Origin: JAUYQR01 sp050632395
GTDB taxonomy: Bacteria; Pseudomonadota; Alphaproteobacteria; Rhodobacterales; Rhodobacteraceae
Reading direction: 5' to 3'
Length of the DNA: 64,000 nt
Assembly (NCBI RefSeq): GCF_050632395.1
Contig: NZ_CP192600.1
Span: 3,472,001-3,536,000 of the forward strand
The first letter of the stretch is position 1. The number at the start of each line of letters is the position of its first letter. This document shows positions 42,797 to 52,499 of this stretch, piece after piece. The notes below the pieces were generated by a model. That model did not search any database. It saw only the letters and a list, made by a program, of their open reading frames with translations, and had not been told where the DNA came from. The position numbers were made by a program, and so were the translations under genes.

Positions 42797-43797
42797 GGAT
42801 CGGTTTCCAGAAGGACGTGGGACGTGGCGAAGAGCGGCAGTTCGGCGCCGGGGTCAAGACGGGTGGCTTGCGGCAGGTGTGCCGTCAGCACGAGGTCGGG
42901 TGCAGCGCAGGGGGAAAAGCGTGCGCGCTGGTAGCCGCCAAAGAACGCAAGGTCGATCAGGCGCGCGGGGCCAAGGGCAAGCGGGCCAGATGTGCTGATC
43001 GCTTCGGGCCGGATGACCAGCGTGCCGGTGCCGGAGAGGAGCGGGCCGAGTGGGGATTGACCGGCGATCAGAGGGATGCGGTTAACCTCGCCCATGAAGC
43101 TGGCGGTGAACAGGGTCTTGGGGCGCAGGTAAACATCGGCGGGGGGCCCTGCATCCTCGATCCGGCCGGCGTTCATCAGCACGATCCGGTCGGCTATCGC
43201 CATCGCCTCTTCCTGATCGTGGGTGACGTGGATGAAGGTTGTGCCAAGCTTGGCCTGGATCGCCTTCAATTCGTCCTGCATCTGGCGGCGCAGTTTCATG
43301 TCGAGCGCGCCGAGCGGCTCGTCGAGGAGCAGCACGTCGGGGTCGACAGCCAGCGCGCGGGCAAGGGCGACGCGCTGGCGCTGGCCACCCGACAGTTCGT
43401 GCGGGCGGCGGTCGCCGCGGCCTTGCAGGCCGACGAGGGCGAGCATTTCTTCCGCCTTGGCCACGCGGGCCTGCGCTGCGATGCCGCGCATCTTCAGCCC
43501 GAAGGCCACGTTGTCACGCAGCGTCATATGCGGGAAAAGCGCGTAGTCCTGAAACACGGTGGTGGTGGGGCGGTTCTTCGGCGGCACGCCCGCCATGTCA
43601 CGCCCGCCGATCAGGACGCGGCCTTCGGTCGGTTCCGCAAAGCCGCCGATCAGGTTCAAAAGGGTGGTCTTGCCACAGCCCGAGGGGCCGAGGAGGACGA
43701 TGAACTCGCCCGCCGCGATCTCGAGGCTGACGGCGTCAAGCGCGGTGGCGGTGCCGTAGCGCTGCGAGAGGCCTTGGATCGAGACGGCGGCGGTCAT
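42793..43797 (-). CDS. Spermidine/putrescine-type ABC transporter ATPase (PotA-like)
   Basis: 334 aa. Walker A GPSGCGKT (37-44), FQDYALFPHMTLRDNVAFGLKMRG, signature ELSGGQRQR, Walker B LLLDEPLGALD and a C-terminal TOBE region. The QDYALFPHM and GLKMRG blocks are typical of PotA. Overlaps both neighbours by 4 bases. Confidence 0.93.
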   Translation of the reverse strand: MTAAVSIQGLSQRYGTATALDAVSLEIAAGEFIVLLGPSGCGKTTLLNLIGGFAEPTEGRVLIGGRDMAGVPPKNRPTTTVFQDYALFPHMTLRDNVAFGLKMRGIAAQARVAKAEEMLALVGLQGRGDRRPHELSGGQRQRVALARALAVDPDVLLLDEPLGALDMKLRRQMQDELKAIQAKLGTTFIHVTHDQEEAMAIADRIVLMNAGRIEDAGPPADVYLRPKTLFTASFMGEVNRIPLIAGQSPLGPLLSGTGTLVIRPEAISTSGPLALGPARLIDLAFFGGYQRARFSPCAAPDLVLTAHLPQATRLDPGAELPLFATSHVLLETDP

Positions 43798-44561
43798 CGT
43801 GCCCTCCGGAAAATGGTGAGTTCGAGGGCGATCACGAGGCTGACCGAAACGAGGAAGACCAGCGAGCCGATGGCGTTGGTGGCGGGCGAAAGGCCAGAGC
43901 GGAGCATCGACCAGATCTCGACCGGGAGGGTCACGTCGAAGCGGGTGAGGAGGAAGGCGATGATGAATTCGTCCCAGGAGAAGGTGACGGAGAGGAAGAA
44001 GGCGGCGGCGAGGGCGGGCGCGAGCATCGGGGCCGAGACGTGCGCCAAGACCTGCCAGTCGGATGCGCCAAGATCGCGCGCTGCGCGTTCGGCATTGCGC
44101 TGCTGGTCGCCCATCGCGGCATATGTAATGGCGAAGCAGAGCGGCAGGTTGATGACGACATGGCCGATGCCTGCGGTCACAAGCGAAAGGCGGATGCCGG
44201 TCTGGTTGAACACCGTCAGAAGGCCGAGGGCGATGATGAGATAGCTGACCGTCATTGGCGCGATCAGGAGGCCGCGCATCACCACCGATCCGGGCAAGCG
44301 CACGCGGGCAAGTGCGTGGGCGGCGAGAAAGCCGAGGATGAGCGCGACGGTGGAGGAAAGCACCGCGACGCCAAGCGAGTTGACCAGCGCCGCCATCAGG
44401 TTGCGGTCGGACAGGACGGTTTCATACCAGCGCAGGCTGACGCCTTGCAGGGGCGGCACCGGCAGGCGGCCGTCCTGAAACGAGAAGGTCACCAGCACTG
44501 CGACCGGAAGGAAGATGAAGGCGTAAAGCGCGGCCATGTAGGCCCAGGTAAGCGCCCTCAT
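43794..44561 (-). CDS. Polyamine-type ABC transporter permease (PotC-like)
   Basis: 255 aa from ATG 44561 (4 base overlap with the PotB-like stop). Membrane segments plus the loop AERAARDLGASDWQVLAHVSAPMLAP and SWDEFIIAFLL, a PotC hallmark. Longer in-frame sequence upstream overlaps the PotB-like gene and is not coding. Confidence 0.93.
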   Translation of the reverse strand: MRALTWAYMAALYAFIFLPVAVLVTFSFQDGRLPVPPLQGVSLRWYETVLSDRNLMAALVNSLGVAVLSSTVALILGFLAAHALARVRLPGSVVMRGLLIAPMTVSYLIIALGLLTVFNQTGIRLSLVTAGIGHVVINLPLCFAITYAAMGDQQRNAERAARDLGASDWQVLAHVSAPMLAPALAAAFFLSVTFSWDEFIIAFLLTRFDVTLPVEIWSMLRSGLSPATNAIGSLVFLVSVSLVIALELTIFRRAR

Positions 44562-45433
44562 AGCCGGTCCAATCGCAGCCAGCGGGCCGAGGCGGCGTAG
44601 GCAAGCGTGACCACCGCCATCAGGATCACCGACAGGGCCGAGGCGAGGGGGAAGTTCCCTGAACGGCCCAGTTGCAGCATGATGAGCTGCGGCAGCGTCA
44701 GCTCGTTGTTGCCGCCAAGGATTTGCGGGGTGATGTAGTCGCCGATGCAGAGGACGAAGGTCAAGAACGCGCCCGTCACCACGCCCGGCAGGGTCAGAGG
44801 CAGGATGACGTGGATGAAGGTTGCGATGCGGCCGGCTCCGAGGTCTTGGGCGGCGCGGGCGTAGTTGGGGGAAAGCTGGATCAGGTTGGCATAGATCGTC
44901 AGCGTCAGCAGCATGACGAAGAAATGAACAAAGCCGATGATGGTGGCCGTGCGGGTGGCGGCAATCTCCAGCGGTTCGGCGATGATGCCAGCCCAGAGGA
45001 GCGACTTGTTCACCACACCATTCTGGCCAAGGACCAGAAGCCACGAGTAAGACCGCACGACGTATGACGTCCAGAACGGCAGCACGGCCATTAGAAGGGC
45101 CAGCCGCTGCCAGCGCGGCGGCACGCGGAACGCGATGATCGCGGCCAACGGGTAGGCGAGGATCAGGGATACGACCGTCACGACGGCGGTGATTTCAAGC
45201 GAGGTCACAAGGGCCTTGAACAGCGTCCAGTCGGTGAAAAAGCGGACGTAATTGCCGGGGTCGAAGCCTGGAAGCACCTCGCGCCCATCCATGCGCGCGA
45301 AGGACAGGGCCAGCATCGCGACGAAGGGCAGCACGAAGAACGCGAGCGTCCAGAGGAGGGCCGGGGCGACAAGGCCCCAGCCCAGCCGGCGTTCGCGCGC
45401 GGCGAGGGTCACTGTTGCAACATCTCGGTCCAC
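44558..45433 (-). CDS. Polyamine-type ABC transporter permease (PotB-like)
   Basis: 291 aa. PFWTSYVVRSYSWLLVLGQNGVVN and CIGDYITPQILGG are strong PotB signatures, with the EAA loop YARAAQDLGAGRIATFIHVILPLTLPGV. The start overlaps the binding-protein gene by 25 bases. Confidence 0.94.
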   Translation of the reverse strand: MDRDVATVTLAARERRLGWGLVAPALLWTLAFFVLPFVAMLALSFARMDGREVLPGFDPGNYVRFFTDWTLFKALVTSLEITAVVTVVSLILAYPLAAIIAFRVPPRWQRLALLMAVLPFWTSYVVRSYSWLLVLGQNGVVNKSLLWAGIIAEPLEIAATRTATIIGFVHFFVMLLTLTIYANLIQLSPNYARAAQDLGAGRIATFIHVILPLTLPGVVTGAFLTFVLCIGDYITPQILGGNNELTLPQLIMLQLGRSGNFPLASALSVILMAVVTLAYAASARWLRLDRL

Positions 45434-46449
45434 AGGTCTTGCATCGCGGTATCAAGCGCTGCGTCCGGGATCGGGTAAAGCTGCGCGCGGGCAAGGAATT
45501 CGGGCTGCTCGTCCCAGCGCAGGGTGGCCTTCTGTTCCGGCGTCAGCAGATCGCCGGTCTTGGAGTTGGCGGGCATCCCCCAGTAGCAGGACGAGGTTGC
45601 AAGCCGCGCCTGACCTTCCGGCGAGGTTATGTAGTTGACGAACTCAAGCGCCAGATCGGGCTGGGTTGTCCCCGCAACAACGCCGATCGACTGAGCCCAA
45701 CGCAGGCCGCCCTGCTTGGGGATCGTCCAGTCGAGGTTGGGGTTGTCGGCCATCAGGACAGCCGTCACCCATTCGCCGCCGCCGACCATGATGTCGACCT
45801 CGCCCGTCGCAAGCGCAGTCTGGGCCGAAACCACATCGGCCACCTGTTTCGATGCTTTCTTCAGCGCGAACAGCGGTTCCTTCAGCGCAGCCAGCGTGTC
45901 GGCGGTGATGTCGGCAGTGGCTGTGCCCTGCCCTAGCGACAAAAGGCCAAGAACCGGCAGGTAGTAATCGTAGATCGCGATGCGCCCGTCATACTTGCCG
46001 GAGGTGAGTGTCGCCATGTCCGCCATGTCGGCCGGGTCAACCTTGGTCTTGTCGTAGGCGATGGTGTTGTAGCCAAACTTTTCGGTCACGGCATAGGTCT
46101 TGCCATCGACGGTGTTGTTTTCGGCCATCACCAGTTCGGGGAAGAAGTCTGCGGTGGCAAGCTTGTCGGCGGGCAGTTCGGCAAGGTGGCCTGCCTCGAC
46201 CGCGCGGCGCACGTCAACGGCGTCGATCACCAGAACGTCCCAGTCGCCGGGCTGCGACTGGTCAAGGATCGTCAGGCCGGCGGCAGTGCCTTCGTATTCC
46301 TTGAGGTTGACCTTTACGCCGAACTTTTCCTCGAACGGTGCGATCAGGGCGGGGTCGGTGTGGTCACACCAGACCAGGGCGTTCAATTCCTGCGCGTAGC
46401 CGGGCGAGGCGAGCAGCAGCAGGGCAAGGGCGGTCAGGGGGCGGTTCAT
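45409..46449 (-). CDS. Polyamine-type periplasmic binding protein (PotD-like)
   Basis: 346 aa from ATG 46449 with AGGAG 7 bases upstream. Signal peptide MNRPLTALALLLLASPGYA, cleaved before QELNALVWCDHTD. Mature protein has DVLVIDAVDVRRAVEAG, KFGYNTIAYDKTKV, LSLGQGTATADIT and a late ATSSCYWGMPANSKTGDLLT. Spermidine/putrescine family; the exact ligand cannot be read. First gene of the potDBCA-MBL operon, divergent from a TetR gene. Confidence 0.92.
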   Translation of the reverse strand: MNRPLTALALLLLASPGYAQELNALVWCDHTDPALIAPFEEKFGVKVNLKEYEGTAAGLTILDQSQPGDWDVLVIDAVDVRRAVEAGHLAELPADKLATADFFPELVMAENNTVDGKTYAVTEKFGYNTIAYDKTKVDPADMADMATLTSGKYDGRIAIYDYYLPVLGLLSLGQGTATADITADTLAALKEPLFALKKASKQVADVVSAQTALATGEVDIMVGGGEWVTAVLMADNPNLDWTIPKQGGLRWAQSIGVVAGTTQPDLALEFVNYITSPEGQARLATSSCYWGMPANSKTGDLLTPEQKATLRWDEQPEFLARAQLYPIPDAALDTAMQDLWTEMLQQ

Positions 46450-46522
46450 GCGGTGACTCCTGTTGTGGTGGGCCTCTGGCGGGCTGATGGAAAAGAATTG
46501 AGTTCGGCGATTTTTGAAGTCA

Positions 46523-46538
46523 ATGTCAAAATTGTCAT
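46523..46538. promoter_or_regulatory. Possible TetR operator
   Basis: ATGTCAAAATTGTCAT is a 16 bp imperfect palindrome (12 of 16 positions symmetric) between the divergent binding-protein and TetR genes. The reverse strand also offers a TTGACA. Suggestive only. Confidence 0.4.
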
Positions 46539-46559
46539 GGATTACGAAAACGGGCGGAA

Positions 46560-47174
46560 ATGACCGGACTGAGAGCGCGGCACAAGGCGGATCGCACACG
46601 CCGCATGCAGGAAGCGGCGGCAGGGCTGTTCCGCGAGGCCGGCTATGGTGCCGCGCGGATGGAAGATATCGCGGCGGCGGCGGATGTGTCGGTCGGCACG
46701 CTTTACAACTACTTCGAGACCAAGGGCGATCTGCTGCTTGCCATCGTCTCGATGGAGGTAGAGGAGGTGCTGGGCGAAGGGGCGCTGGTGCTGGCCAACC
46801 CGCCCGCCGACCCGGTGGAGGCGCTGGATGCACTGATCGGGCGGTATTACGACCATTCGCTCGTCTATCTGTCGAAGGCCACCTGGCGCACGGCGATGGC
46901 GCTTTCCATCGAGGCGCCTGACACCCCGTTTTCGCAGCGCTATACCGAACTGGACCGGATGCTGACGGAACAGGTCTGCGACATGATCCGCGCACTGCAG
47001 CGTAGGGGCAAGCTGCGGGCCGATGTGGCGGCACCGGTGGTTGGCGAGGTGGTGTTCAACAACCTCAACCAGATGTTCATCGAGTTCGTGAAATCCGACA
47101 GCATGGATCTGGACACGTTGCGCGAAACCGTCCAGCGCCAGACGGCGCTGATCGTCGGGGCGATAGCACGCTGA
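46560..47174 (+). CDS. TetR-family regulator
   Basis: 204 aa. HTH: RMQEAAAGLFREAGYGAARMEDIAAAADVSVGTLYNYFETKGDLLLAI (residues about 16-63). The C-terminal helical domain is for ligand binding. Divergent from the polyamine-type importer, which it probably represses; it converges on the amide operon's ATPase gene. Confidence 0.9.
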   Translation: MTGLRARHKADRTRRMQEAAAGLFREAGYGAARMEDIAAAADVSVGTLYNYFETKGDLLLAIVSMEVEEVLGEGALVLANPPADPVEALDALIGRYYDHSLVYLSKATWRTAMALSIEAPDTPFSQRYTELDRMLTEQVCDMIRALQRRGKLRADVAAPVVGEVVFNNLNQMFIEFVKSDSMDLDTLRETVQRQTALIVGAIAR

Positions 47175-47188
47175 CGTCATGTCGGGCT

Positions 47189-48976
47189 TCAGCCCTGCCC
47201 AGGCAGCGCGCCGACCAGATGCCCATCGCCAATATCACGCAGTATCACACGAGGCGGTTCCTTGCCGGGCGGGTGCAGCGGGCTCGGGATTTCGCCGGCG
47301 ATGCGGGCATAGGGCGGGCGCTTGGCGGCGGGATCGGGCAGCGGCACAGCCTCGATCAGACGGCGGGTATAGGGGTGCTGCGGGTTGCGGAATATCTGGG
47401 CGCGGGTGCCGAGTTCGACGATCTGGCCCAGATACATCACGGCAACCCGGTCGGAAATGCTGTCGACCACGGCCATGTCGTGGCTGATGAACAGGTAGGA
47501 CATGTGAAATTCGGTTTGCAACGCGCGCAAAAGGTCAAGCACACGGGCCTGCACGCTGACGTCCAGCGCACTGACGCTTTCGTCGGCGATGATCAGATCG
47601 GGTTGCAGGGCCAGCGCGCGGGCGATGCAGATGCGCTGGCGCTGGCCGCCGGAAAATTCGTGCGGATAGCGCGAGAGGTGGTCGGGTTCAAGGCCGACAC
47701 GCTGCATCAGGTCCGCGGCGTGGGCGGTGCGGGTTGTGGCGTCGCCGATGGCGTGGATCAGCAAGGGTTCCGCGATCAGGTCGCCAATGCGCATCCTTGG
47801 GTTCAGTGCGGCCATCGGGTCCTGAAACACCATCTGCACCTTGCAGCGGAGGGCTTTCAGGCCTTCTGTCGATTGGGTCGACAGGGTCTGCCCGGCGATC
47901 TCGATGCTGCCGCTGTGCGGGGCGAGGCCGACGAGGGCCTTGGCGATGGTCGACTTGCCGCAGCCGGATTCGCCGACTAGGGCGAAGGTCTCGCCCCGGC
48001 GGATGTCGAAGCTGACGTGTTCGACGGCATGCACGTTTTGCGTGACGCCGCCGAAAAGGCCGCCGCGCAGGGGATAGCGGACGACGACGTCGGACAGTCG
48101 GGCGACCGGTTCGCTGGTGACGGGCGGGCGAGCGGCGGCCTGCCCCATGCGCGGCACGGCGGCGAGGAGCGCGCGGGTGTAGTCTGCTTGGGGTTTGGCA
48201 AAGATGGTGGTGGTGGCAGCGGTTTCGACCTGCTTGCCCTGACGCATGACGATGACGCGGTCGGCCATCTCGGCGACGACGCCCATGTCGTGGGTGATGA
48301 GGATGATCGCGGTTCCAAGGTCGCGCTGCATGTCGCGGAGAAGGTCCAGCACTTCGCGCTGAACGGTCACGTCAAGGGCAGTTGTGGGTTCATCTGCGAT
48401 CAGGACTTCGGGGCGCAGCGCCAGCGCCATCGCGATCATCACGCGCTGGCGCATACCGCCGGACAGTTCATGGGGATACTGGCGCATTCGCCGGTCGGGT
48501 TCCGACAGTCGGACGGCTTTCAACGCTTCTAGCGCGCGCTTCTGCGCTTCGGTACGGCTAACCGGATCGTGGGCGCGGATGGCCTCAGTCAATTGCGAGC
48601 CGACGGTCATCACCGGGTTGAGCGAGGTCATCGGCTCTTGAAAGATCATCGCGATGCGGTCGCCACGGATGGCGCGCAGGTCGGCTTCGGGAAGCGCGGT
48701 AAGGTTTTCGTCGCCAAGCATGACGCGGCCCCCGGTAACGCGGACGGCGGGGGGTGGCAGCAGGCCCATGATGGCCAGCGAGGTGATCGATTTGCCCGAC
48801 CCGCTTTCGCCTGCGATGGCAAGGGTTTCGCCGCGGTTCAGCGTGAAGGACAGGTCCTCGACCAATGGCCTTAGGCCAGCTTCGGTACGAACCGATACGC
48901 ATAGGCCTTCAATCCGCAGGACAAGGTCCGGGGCGATGATCGCCCCGGAAGTTTGCACGGCTTCCACAAGGGTCAT
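47189..48976 (-). CDS. Dual-domain ABC transporter ATPase (GsiA/YejF-like)
   Basis: 595 aa, two complete nucleotide-binding domains in one chain: Walker A GESGSGKS (56-63) and GESGCGKS (about 345), each followed by a QEP/QDP block, a signature ([18 protein letters not shown]), and Walker B ([24 protein letters not shown]). Such fusions replace separate DppD and DppF. The second Walker B reads ADESVSALD rather than DEPTSALD, a common variant. Last gene of the AmiC/AmiR operon. Confidence 0.95.
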   Translation of the reverse strand: MTLVEAVQTSGAIIAPDLVLRIEGLCVSVRTEAGLRPLVEDLSFTLNRGETLAIAGESGSGKSITSLAIMGLLPPPAVRVTGGRVMLGDENLTALPEADLRAIRGDRIAMIFQEPMTSLNPVMTVGSQLTEAIRAHDPVSRTEAQKRALEALKAVRLSEPDRRMRQYPHELSGGMRQRVMIAMALALRPEVLIADEPTTALDVTVQREVLDLLRDMQRDLGTAIILITHDMGVVAEMADRVIVMRQGKQVETAATTTIFAKPQADYTRALLAAVPRMGQAAARPPVTSEPVARLSDVVVRYPLRGGLFGGVTQNVHAVEHVSFDIRRGETFALVGESGCGKSTIAKALVGLAPHSGSIEIAGQTLSTQSTEGLKALRCKVQMVFQDPMAALNPRMRIGDLIAEPLLIHAIGDATTRTAHAADLMQRVGLEPDHLSRYPHEFSGGQRQRICIARALALQPDLIIADESVSALDVSVQARVLDLLRALQTEFHMSYLFISHDMAVVDSISDRVAVMYLGQIVELGTRAQIFRNPQHPYTRRLIEAVPLPDPAAKRPPYARIAGEIPSPLHPPGKEPPRVILRDIGDGHLVGALPGQG

Positions 48977-49932
48977 TCGAAAACGACCCGGGGGAAGTAG
49001 AAGCTGACGACCCAGTTCGGCATGTCGACGATTTCCGAGATGCGAAGATCGCCGCAGACGGAGCAGAGCATGTAGGCGTCAACCGCCGAGATGCCCTGTT
49101 GCGCCTGCAAAAGGTCGATCATGTTCGACACAGCATCCTTCGCCGCGGTCATCAGGTCTGGCCCGATGCCCGTGGTCGCCTCATAGCCCTTGGCGTCCAG
49201 GTGCCGCGTCACCGGCCCCGGAGTGGTGAAACGCGGGGTCTTCAGCGGCTGGTTCTTCACCAGATCCAGCGTCAGGACCACGTTCATCGGGGATTCAATG
49301 GCCGTGCCGCACACCTCGCCGTCGCCCTGTGCGGCATGGGTGTCGCCCACGCTGAAAAGGGCGCCTTCCACCTCGACCGGCAGGTAAAGGGTCACGCCTG
49401 CCGTCAGGTCGCGGATATCAAGGTTGCCGCCTACCCTGCGCGGTGGGACGACGGAATGGTGACCGACCTCGGCCGGGGCGTTGCCGATGGTGCCGGAGAA
49501 AGGTTTCAACGGTACACGGGCGGATTTGCCCCAAAGTGCCGGTTCCATGCTGGCCGGGTCGTAGGACCACAGGCAAAGTGCGGGATCAGTGAACTGGTCG
49601 GCCAGCAGCCCGAAGCCGGGGATGTTCGCCGTCCAGCCAAAACCCTTGCCGTCGAACACCTTCGGCGCGAACCCTTCAAGCGTCACTTTCAGCACGTCGC
49701 CGGGCTTGGCCCCATCGACGAAGATCGGCCCCGACACCGGGTTGATTTTGCCAAAGTCGAGGTCAACGACGCTTTGCAGTGTCGACGACGGGCCAAGCTG
49801 GCCCGCCGAGGAATCGTGACAGTGGAACTCGATGGTCGAGCCAGGTGCGACGCGCAGCGCCGGGGGCAGGGAGTTGTCCCAGCCAAAGTGATGCTGCGCG
49901 CCGTGGATCGTGTAGTCGCAGGCCTTGCACAT
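48973..49932 (-). CDS. Acetamidase/formamidase family protein, short form
   Basis: 319 aa, the usual FmdA size. VDLDFGKINPVSGPIFVDGAKPGD near the N-terminus, HHSVVPPRRVGGNLDIRDL and GDTHAAQGDGEVCGTAIE carry the metal and catalytic residues. Hydrolyses a short amide to acid and ammonia. Coupled on both sides: TAATG with the binding-protein stop and ATGA with the ATPase. It is the enzyme of an amide uptake operon; substrate not readable. Confidence 0.9.
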   Translation of the reverse strand: MCKACDYTIHGAQHHFGWDNSLPPALRVAPGSTIEFHCHDSSAGQLGPSSTLQSVVDLDFGKINPVSGPIFVDGAKPGDVLKVTLEGFAPKVFDGKGFGWTANIPGFGLLADQFTDPALCLWSYDPASMEPALWGKSARVPLKPFSGTIGNAPAEVGHHSVVPPRRVGGNLDIRDLTAGVTLYLPVEVEGALFSVGDTHAAQGDGEVCGTAIESPMNVVLTLDLVKNQPLKTPRFTTPGPVTRHLDAKGYEATTGIGPDLMTAAKDAVSNMIDLLQAQQGISAVDAYMLCSVCGDLRISEIVDMPNWVVSFYFPRVVFE

Positions 49933-51545
49933 TACTGTTTGACCCAGACGTAGTCGTAGTTGACCGGGATCGAGACCGGATCGACGTAGAGCGCGTCTTC
50001 ACCACCCATGCGCTCGGATTTCATCGTATAGCGCTCCTCGTTGAACACCGGAACCCAGGGCGCCTGTTCCATCACGGCCATGTAGACGTCGGACCATGCC
50101 TTCAACCGGTCCGCAGACTTGGCCGGATCGAACATGCTGTCGGCCGCGACGGCCTTGGCATCCAGACTTTCGTCACAGAACTTGGACCAGTTCCAGCCGC
50201 CCTCGCCCGCACCAGCGCAACCAAGGATTGGGCCGTAGAAGTTGGACGGATCGGGGAAGTCCGCGATCCAGGCCATGCCGCCGGACCAGATCATCGGGGC
50301 GGTGCCTGCGCCACCTGCTTCGATCACGTTGGCCTGGGCAAGGTTCTGGATGTTCGCCTTTATGCCGATGGCGGCAAGGTCCTGCTGGATGGCCTGCGCG
50401 ATCCGCGGGTTCGGGTCGGTGTTCATCACGTAAAGATCGGTCTCGAAACCGTCAGCCAACCCTGCGTCGGCAAGCAGTTTCTTCGCGCCTTCAACGTCGT
50501 AGGGGTAACCGGCGTAGCCTTCGGTGTAGCCCGGCATCGATGGCGGCAGTGGCTGGGTCGCGGGAATGGCGCGGCCGTTGATGATCTGGGTGATACGGTC
50601 CTTGTTGATCGCCATGTTGACGGCCTTGCGCACCTCAAGCTTGTCGAAGGGCGGCGTCTTCACGTTCAGGGTGATGTAGCCGGTTTGCAACTGCCCACCT
50701 TGCACCACATGTTGGGCCTGCGCCGGATCAGCCATCACTTCCATGAACTTGGCGGGCGGGATGCCGTCGCCGGGGACGTCAACTTCGCCGTTCTGCAGGC
50801 GGAGGAGGGCCACAACCGGCTCTTGCCCGACCTCGAACACCACGCTGTCGAGGAACGGCACGCCCGGACGCCAGTAGTCGGCGTTCTTTTCGAACACAAG
50901 GCGCTGGCCCAGCGTCCATTCGGCCAGTTTGAACGCCCCGGTGCCGACAGGCTTCTTGCCGAAATCGGCGCCCGCCTCATCCACCGCTTCCTTCGGCACG
51001 ACGGATGCAAAGTTCAGCGCCATGACGTGCAGGAAGGTCGCGTCGGGGCGCGACAGGGTGATCTTGACGGTCGTCGGATCGACGACCTCAACGCCCGACA
51101 GGCCGCCCGGACCTGCGGCTTCAAATCCTGCGATGGCACCAAAGAAGCCCGCACCCGGCGATTGCGTTTCCGGGTTGGTCACGCGGTCGAGCGAGTATTT
51201 CACATCTTCCGCAGTCATCTCGCGCCCGTTGTGGAACTTGACGCCGGGGCGCAGCTTGAAGGTGTAGGTCAGGCCGTCTTCGGAAATCTCGTAGCTTTCG
51301 GCAAGGCCGGGGCGCAGTTCGGTGGTGCCGGGAACATAGTCCATCAGGCTGTCGAACAGTGACTTGATCATCGACCAGTTCTGCCAGTCGTAGCCGATCG
51401 CGGGGTCAAGCGTGGCGACATCGTCCTTGTAGGTGATGGTGATTGTGCCGCCGGGCTTGGCCGCCGGATCGGGCGTGTAGTCCTGCGCGGCGGCGGGCAG
51501 CGCCAGCGCCAGCATGACGGCGGTGGAAGCGAGCAGTTTTTTCAT
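49932..51545 (-). CDS. Dipeptide-type ABC transporter binding protein (SBP family 5)
   Basis: 537 aa. Signal peptide MKKLLASTAVMLALALPAAA then QDYTPDPAAKPGGTITITYKDDVATLDPAIGYD. Family 5 blocks: RPGLAESYEISEDGLTYTFKLRPGVKFHNGREMTAEDV and DFPDPSNFYGPILG. Probably binds an amide or peptide-like compound in the periplasm, given the coupled amidase. Confidence 0.93.
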   Translation of the reverse strand: MKKLLASTAVMLALALPAAAQDYTPDPAAKPGGTITITYKDDVATLDPAIGYDWQNWSMIKSLFDSLMDYVPGTTELRPGLAESYEISEDGLTYTFKLRPGVKFHNGREMTAEDVKYSLDRVTNPETQSPGAGFFGAIAGFEAAGPGGLSGVEVVDPTTVKITLSRPDATFLHVMALNFASVVPKEAVDEAGADFGKKPVGTGAFKLAEWTLGQRLVFEKNADYWRPGVPFLDSVVFEVGQEPVVALLRLQNGEVDVPGDGIPPAKFMEVMADPAQAQHVVQGGQLQTGYITLNVKTPPFDKLEVRKAVNMAINKDRITQIINGRAIPATQPLPPSMPGYTEGYAGYPYDVEGAKKLLADAGLADGFETDLYVMNTDPNPRIAQAIQQDLAAIGIKANIQNLAQANVIEAGGAGTAPMIWSGGMAWIADFPDPSNFYGPILGCAGAGEGGWNWSKFCDESLDAKAVAADSMFDPAKSADRLKAWSDVYMAVMEQAPWVPVFNEERYTMKSERMGGEDALYVDPVSIPVNYDYVWVKQ

Positions 51546-51578
51546 TGCTTTTCTCCTGTTGGTTTCAGCGAAGGGGTA

Positions 51579-52499
51579 TCAACGTAAGGTAATTCGGGGG
51601 TCGATCAGCGGGGCGATCAGGTCGGCCAGAAGGTTGCCGATGACGATGGCGAGGGCGGACACCAGCGTGACCCCCATGATGATCGGAATGTCGACGCGCT
51701 GGATCGCCTGCCAGGCCAGTTGGCCGATGCCGGGCCAGCCGAAGACGGATTCCACCACCACGATCCCGCCCATGAAGATGCCGATGTCGATGCCGATCAT
51801 CGCAATCACTGGCAGGATTGCATTCGGCAGGGCATGGCGCAGGACGACGCGGGCGCGGCCCAGTCCCTTGGCGCGGGCGGTGCGGACATAGTCGGCGCGA
51901 AGGACGTCGATCATCGACGACCGCATCATCCGCGAATACCAGCCCGAGCCGAGAATGCCCAAGGTCACTGCGGGCAGGACCAAGTGCGCGAAGGTGCCGT
52001 AGCCGCCGATCGGGAACCAGCCCAGCTTTACGGCAAAGACATAAAGGAGGAGGAGGCTGACAACGAATTGCGGGGCCGAGACGGTGACGAAAGAAGTGGT
52101 CATCAGCACCTGATCGACCGCCCTGCCCCGCCATAGTGCGGCGATGATGCCCATCGTCACGCCAAGGATCAGTTCGCAGACGATGGCGCCCAGCATCAGA
52201 AGGAGCGTGGCAGGCAGTCGCGACCAGATCAGTTCGGCTACTTCGGTCTTTTGCAGATAGCTGCGGCCCATGTCGCCTTGCAAAAGGCCACCAAGGTAGC
52301 GGGCGTATTGCACGATGAAGGGCTTATCGAGGCCAAGCTGCTCGCGGATATTCTCCACCGTCGCAGCCGTGGCGGAGCGGCCGGCGATCTGGCGCACGGG
52401 GTCGGCGGGCAGCACGTAAAGGAGGAAGAAGGTGATGAAGCTGACGCCCAAAAGGATCAGCGCAGACTGGATCAGGCGGCGGATGAGATATGCAGCCAA
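51579..52499 (-). CDS. Dipeptide-type ABC transporter permease (DppB-like)
   Basis: 306 aa from a TTG start at 52499, giving the family's usual opening AAYLIRRLIQSALILLGVSFITFFLLYVLPADPVRQIAG. EAA loop RADYVRTARAKGLGRARVVLRHALPNAILPV. The rare TTG may lower translation relative to neighbours. Confidence 0.93.
   Translation of the reverse strand: MAAYLIRRLIQSALILLGVSFITFFLLYVLPADPVRQIAGRSATAATVENIREQLGLDKPFIVQYARYLGGLLQGDMGRSYLQKTEVAELIWSRLPATLLLMLGAIVCELILGVTMGIIAALWRGRAVDQVLMTTSFVTVSAPQFVVSLLLLYVFAVKLGWFPIGGYGTFAHLVLPAVTLGILGSGWYSRMMRSSMIDVLRADYVRTARAKGLGRARVVLRHALPNAILPVIAMIGIDIGIFMGGIVVVESVFGWPGIGQLAWQAIQRVDIPIIMGVTLVSALAIVIGNLLADLIAPLIDPRITLR

Noticed and set aside
46450..47034. Upstream extension of the PotD-like frame
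   Set aside because: Runs antisense through the TetR gene; the signal peptide begins at the ATG at 46449 behind AGGAG.
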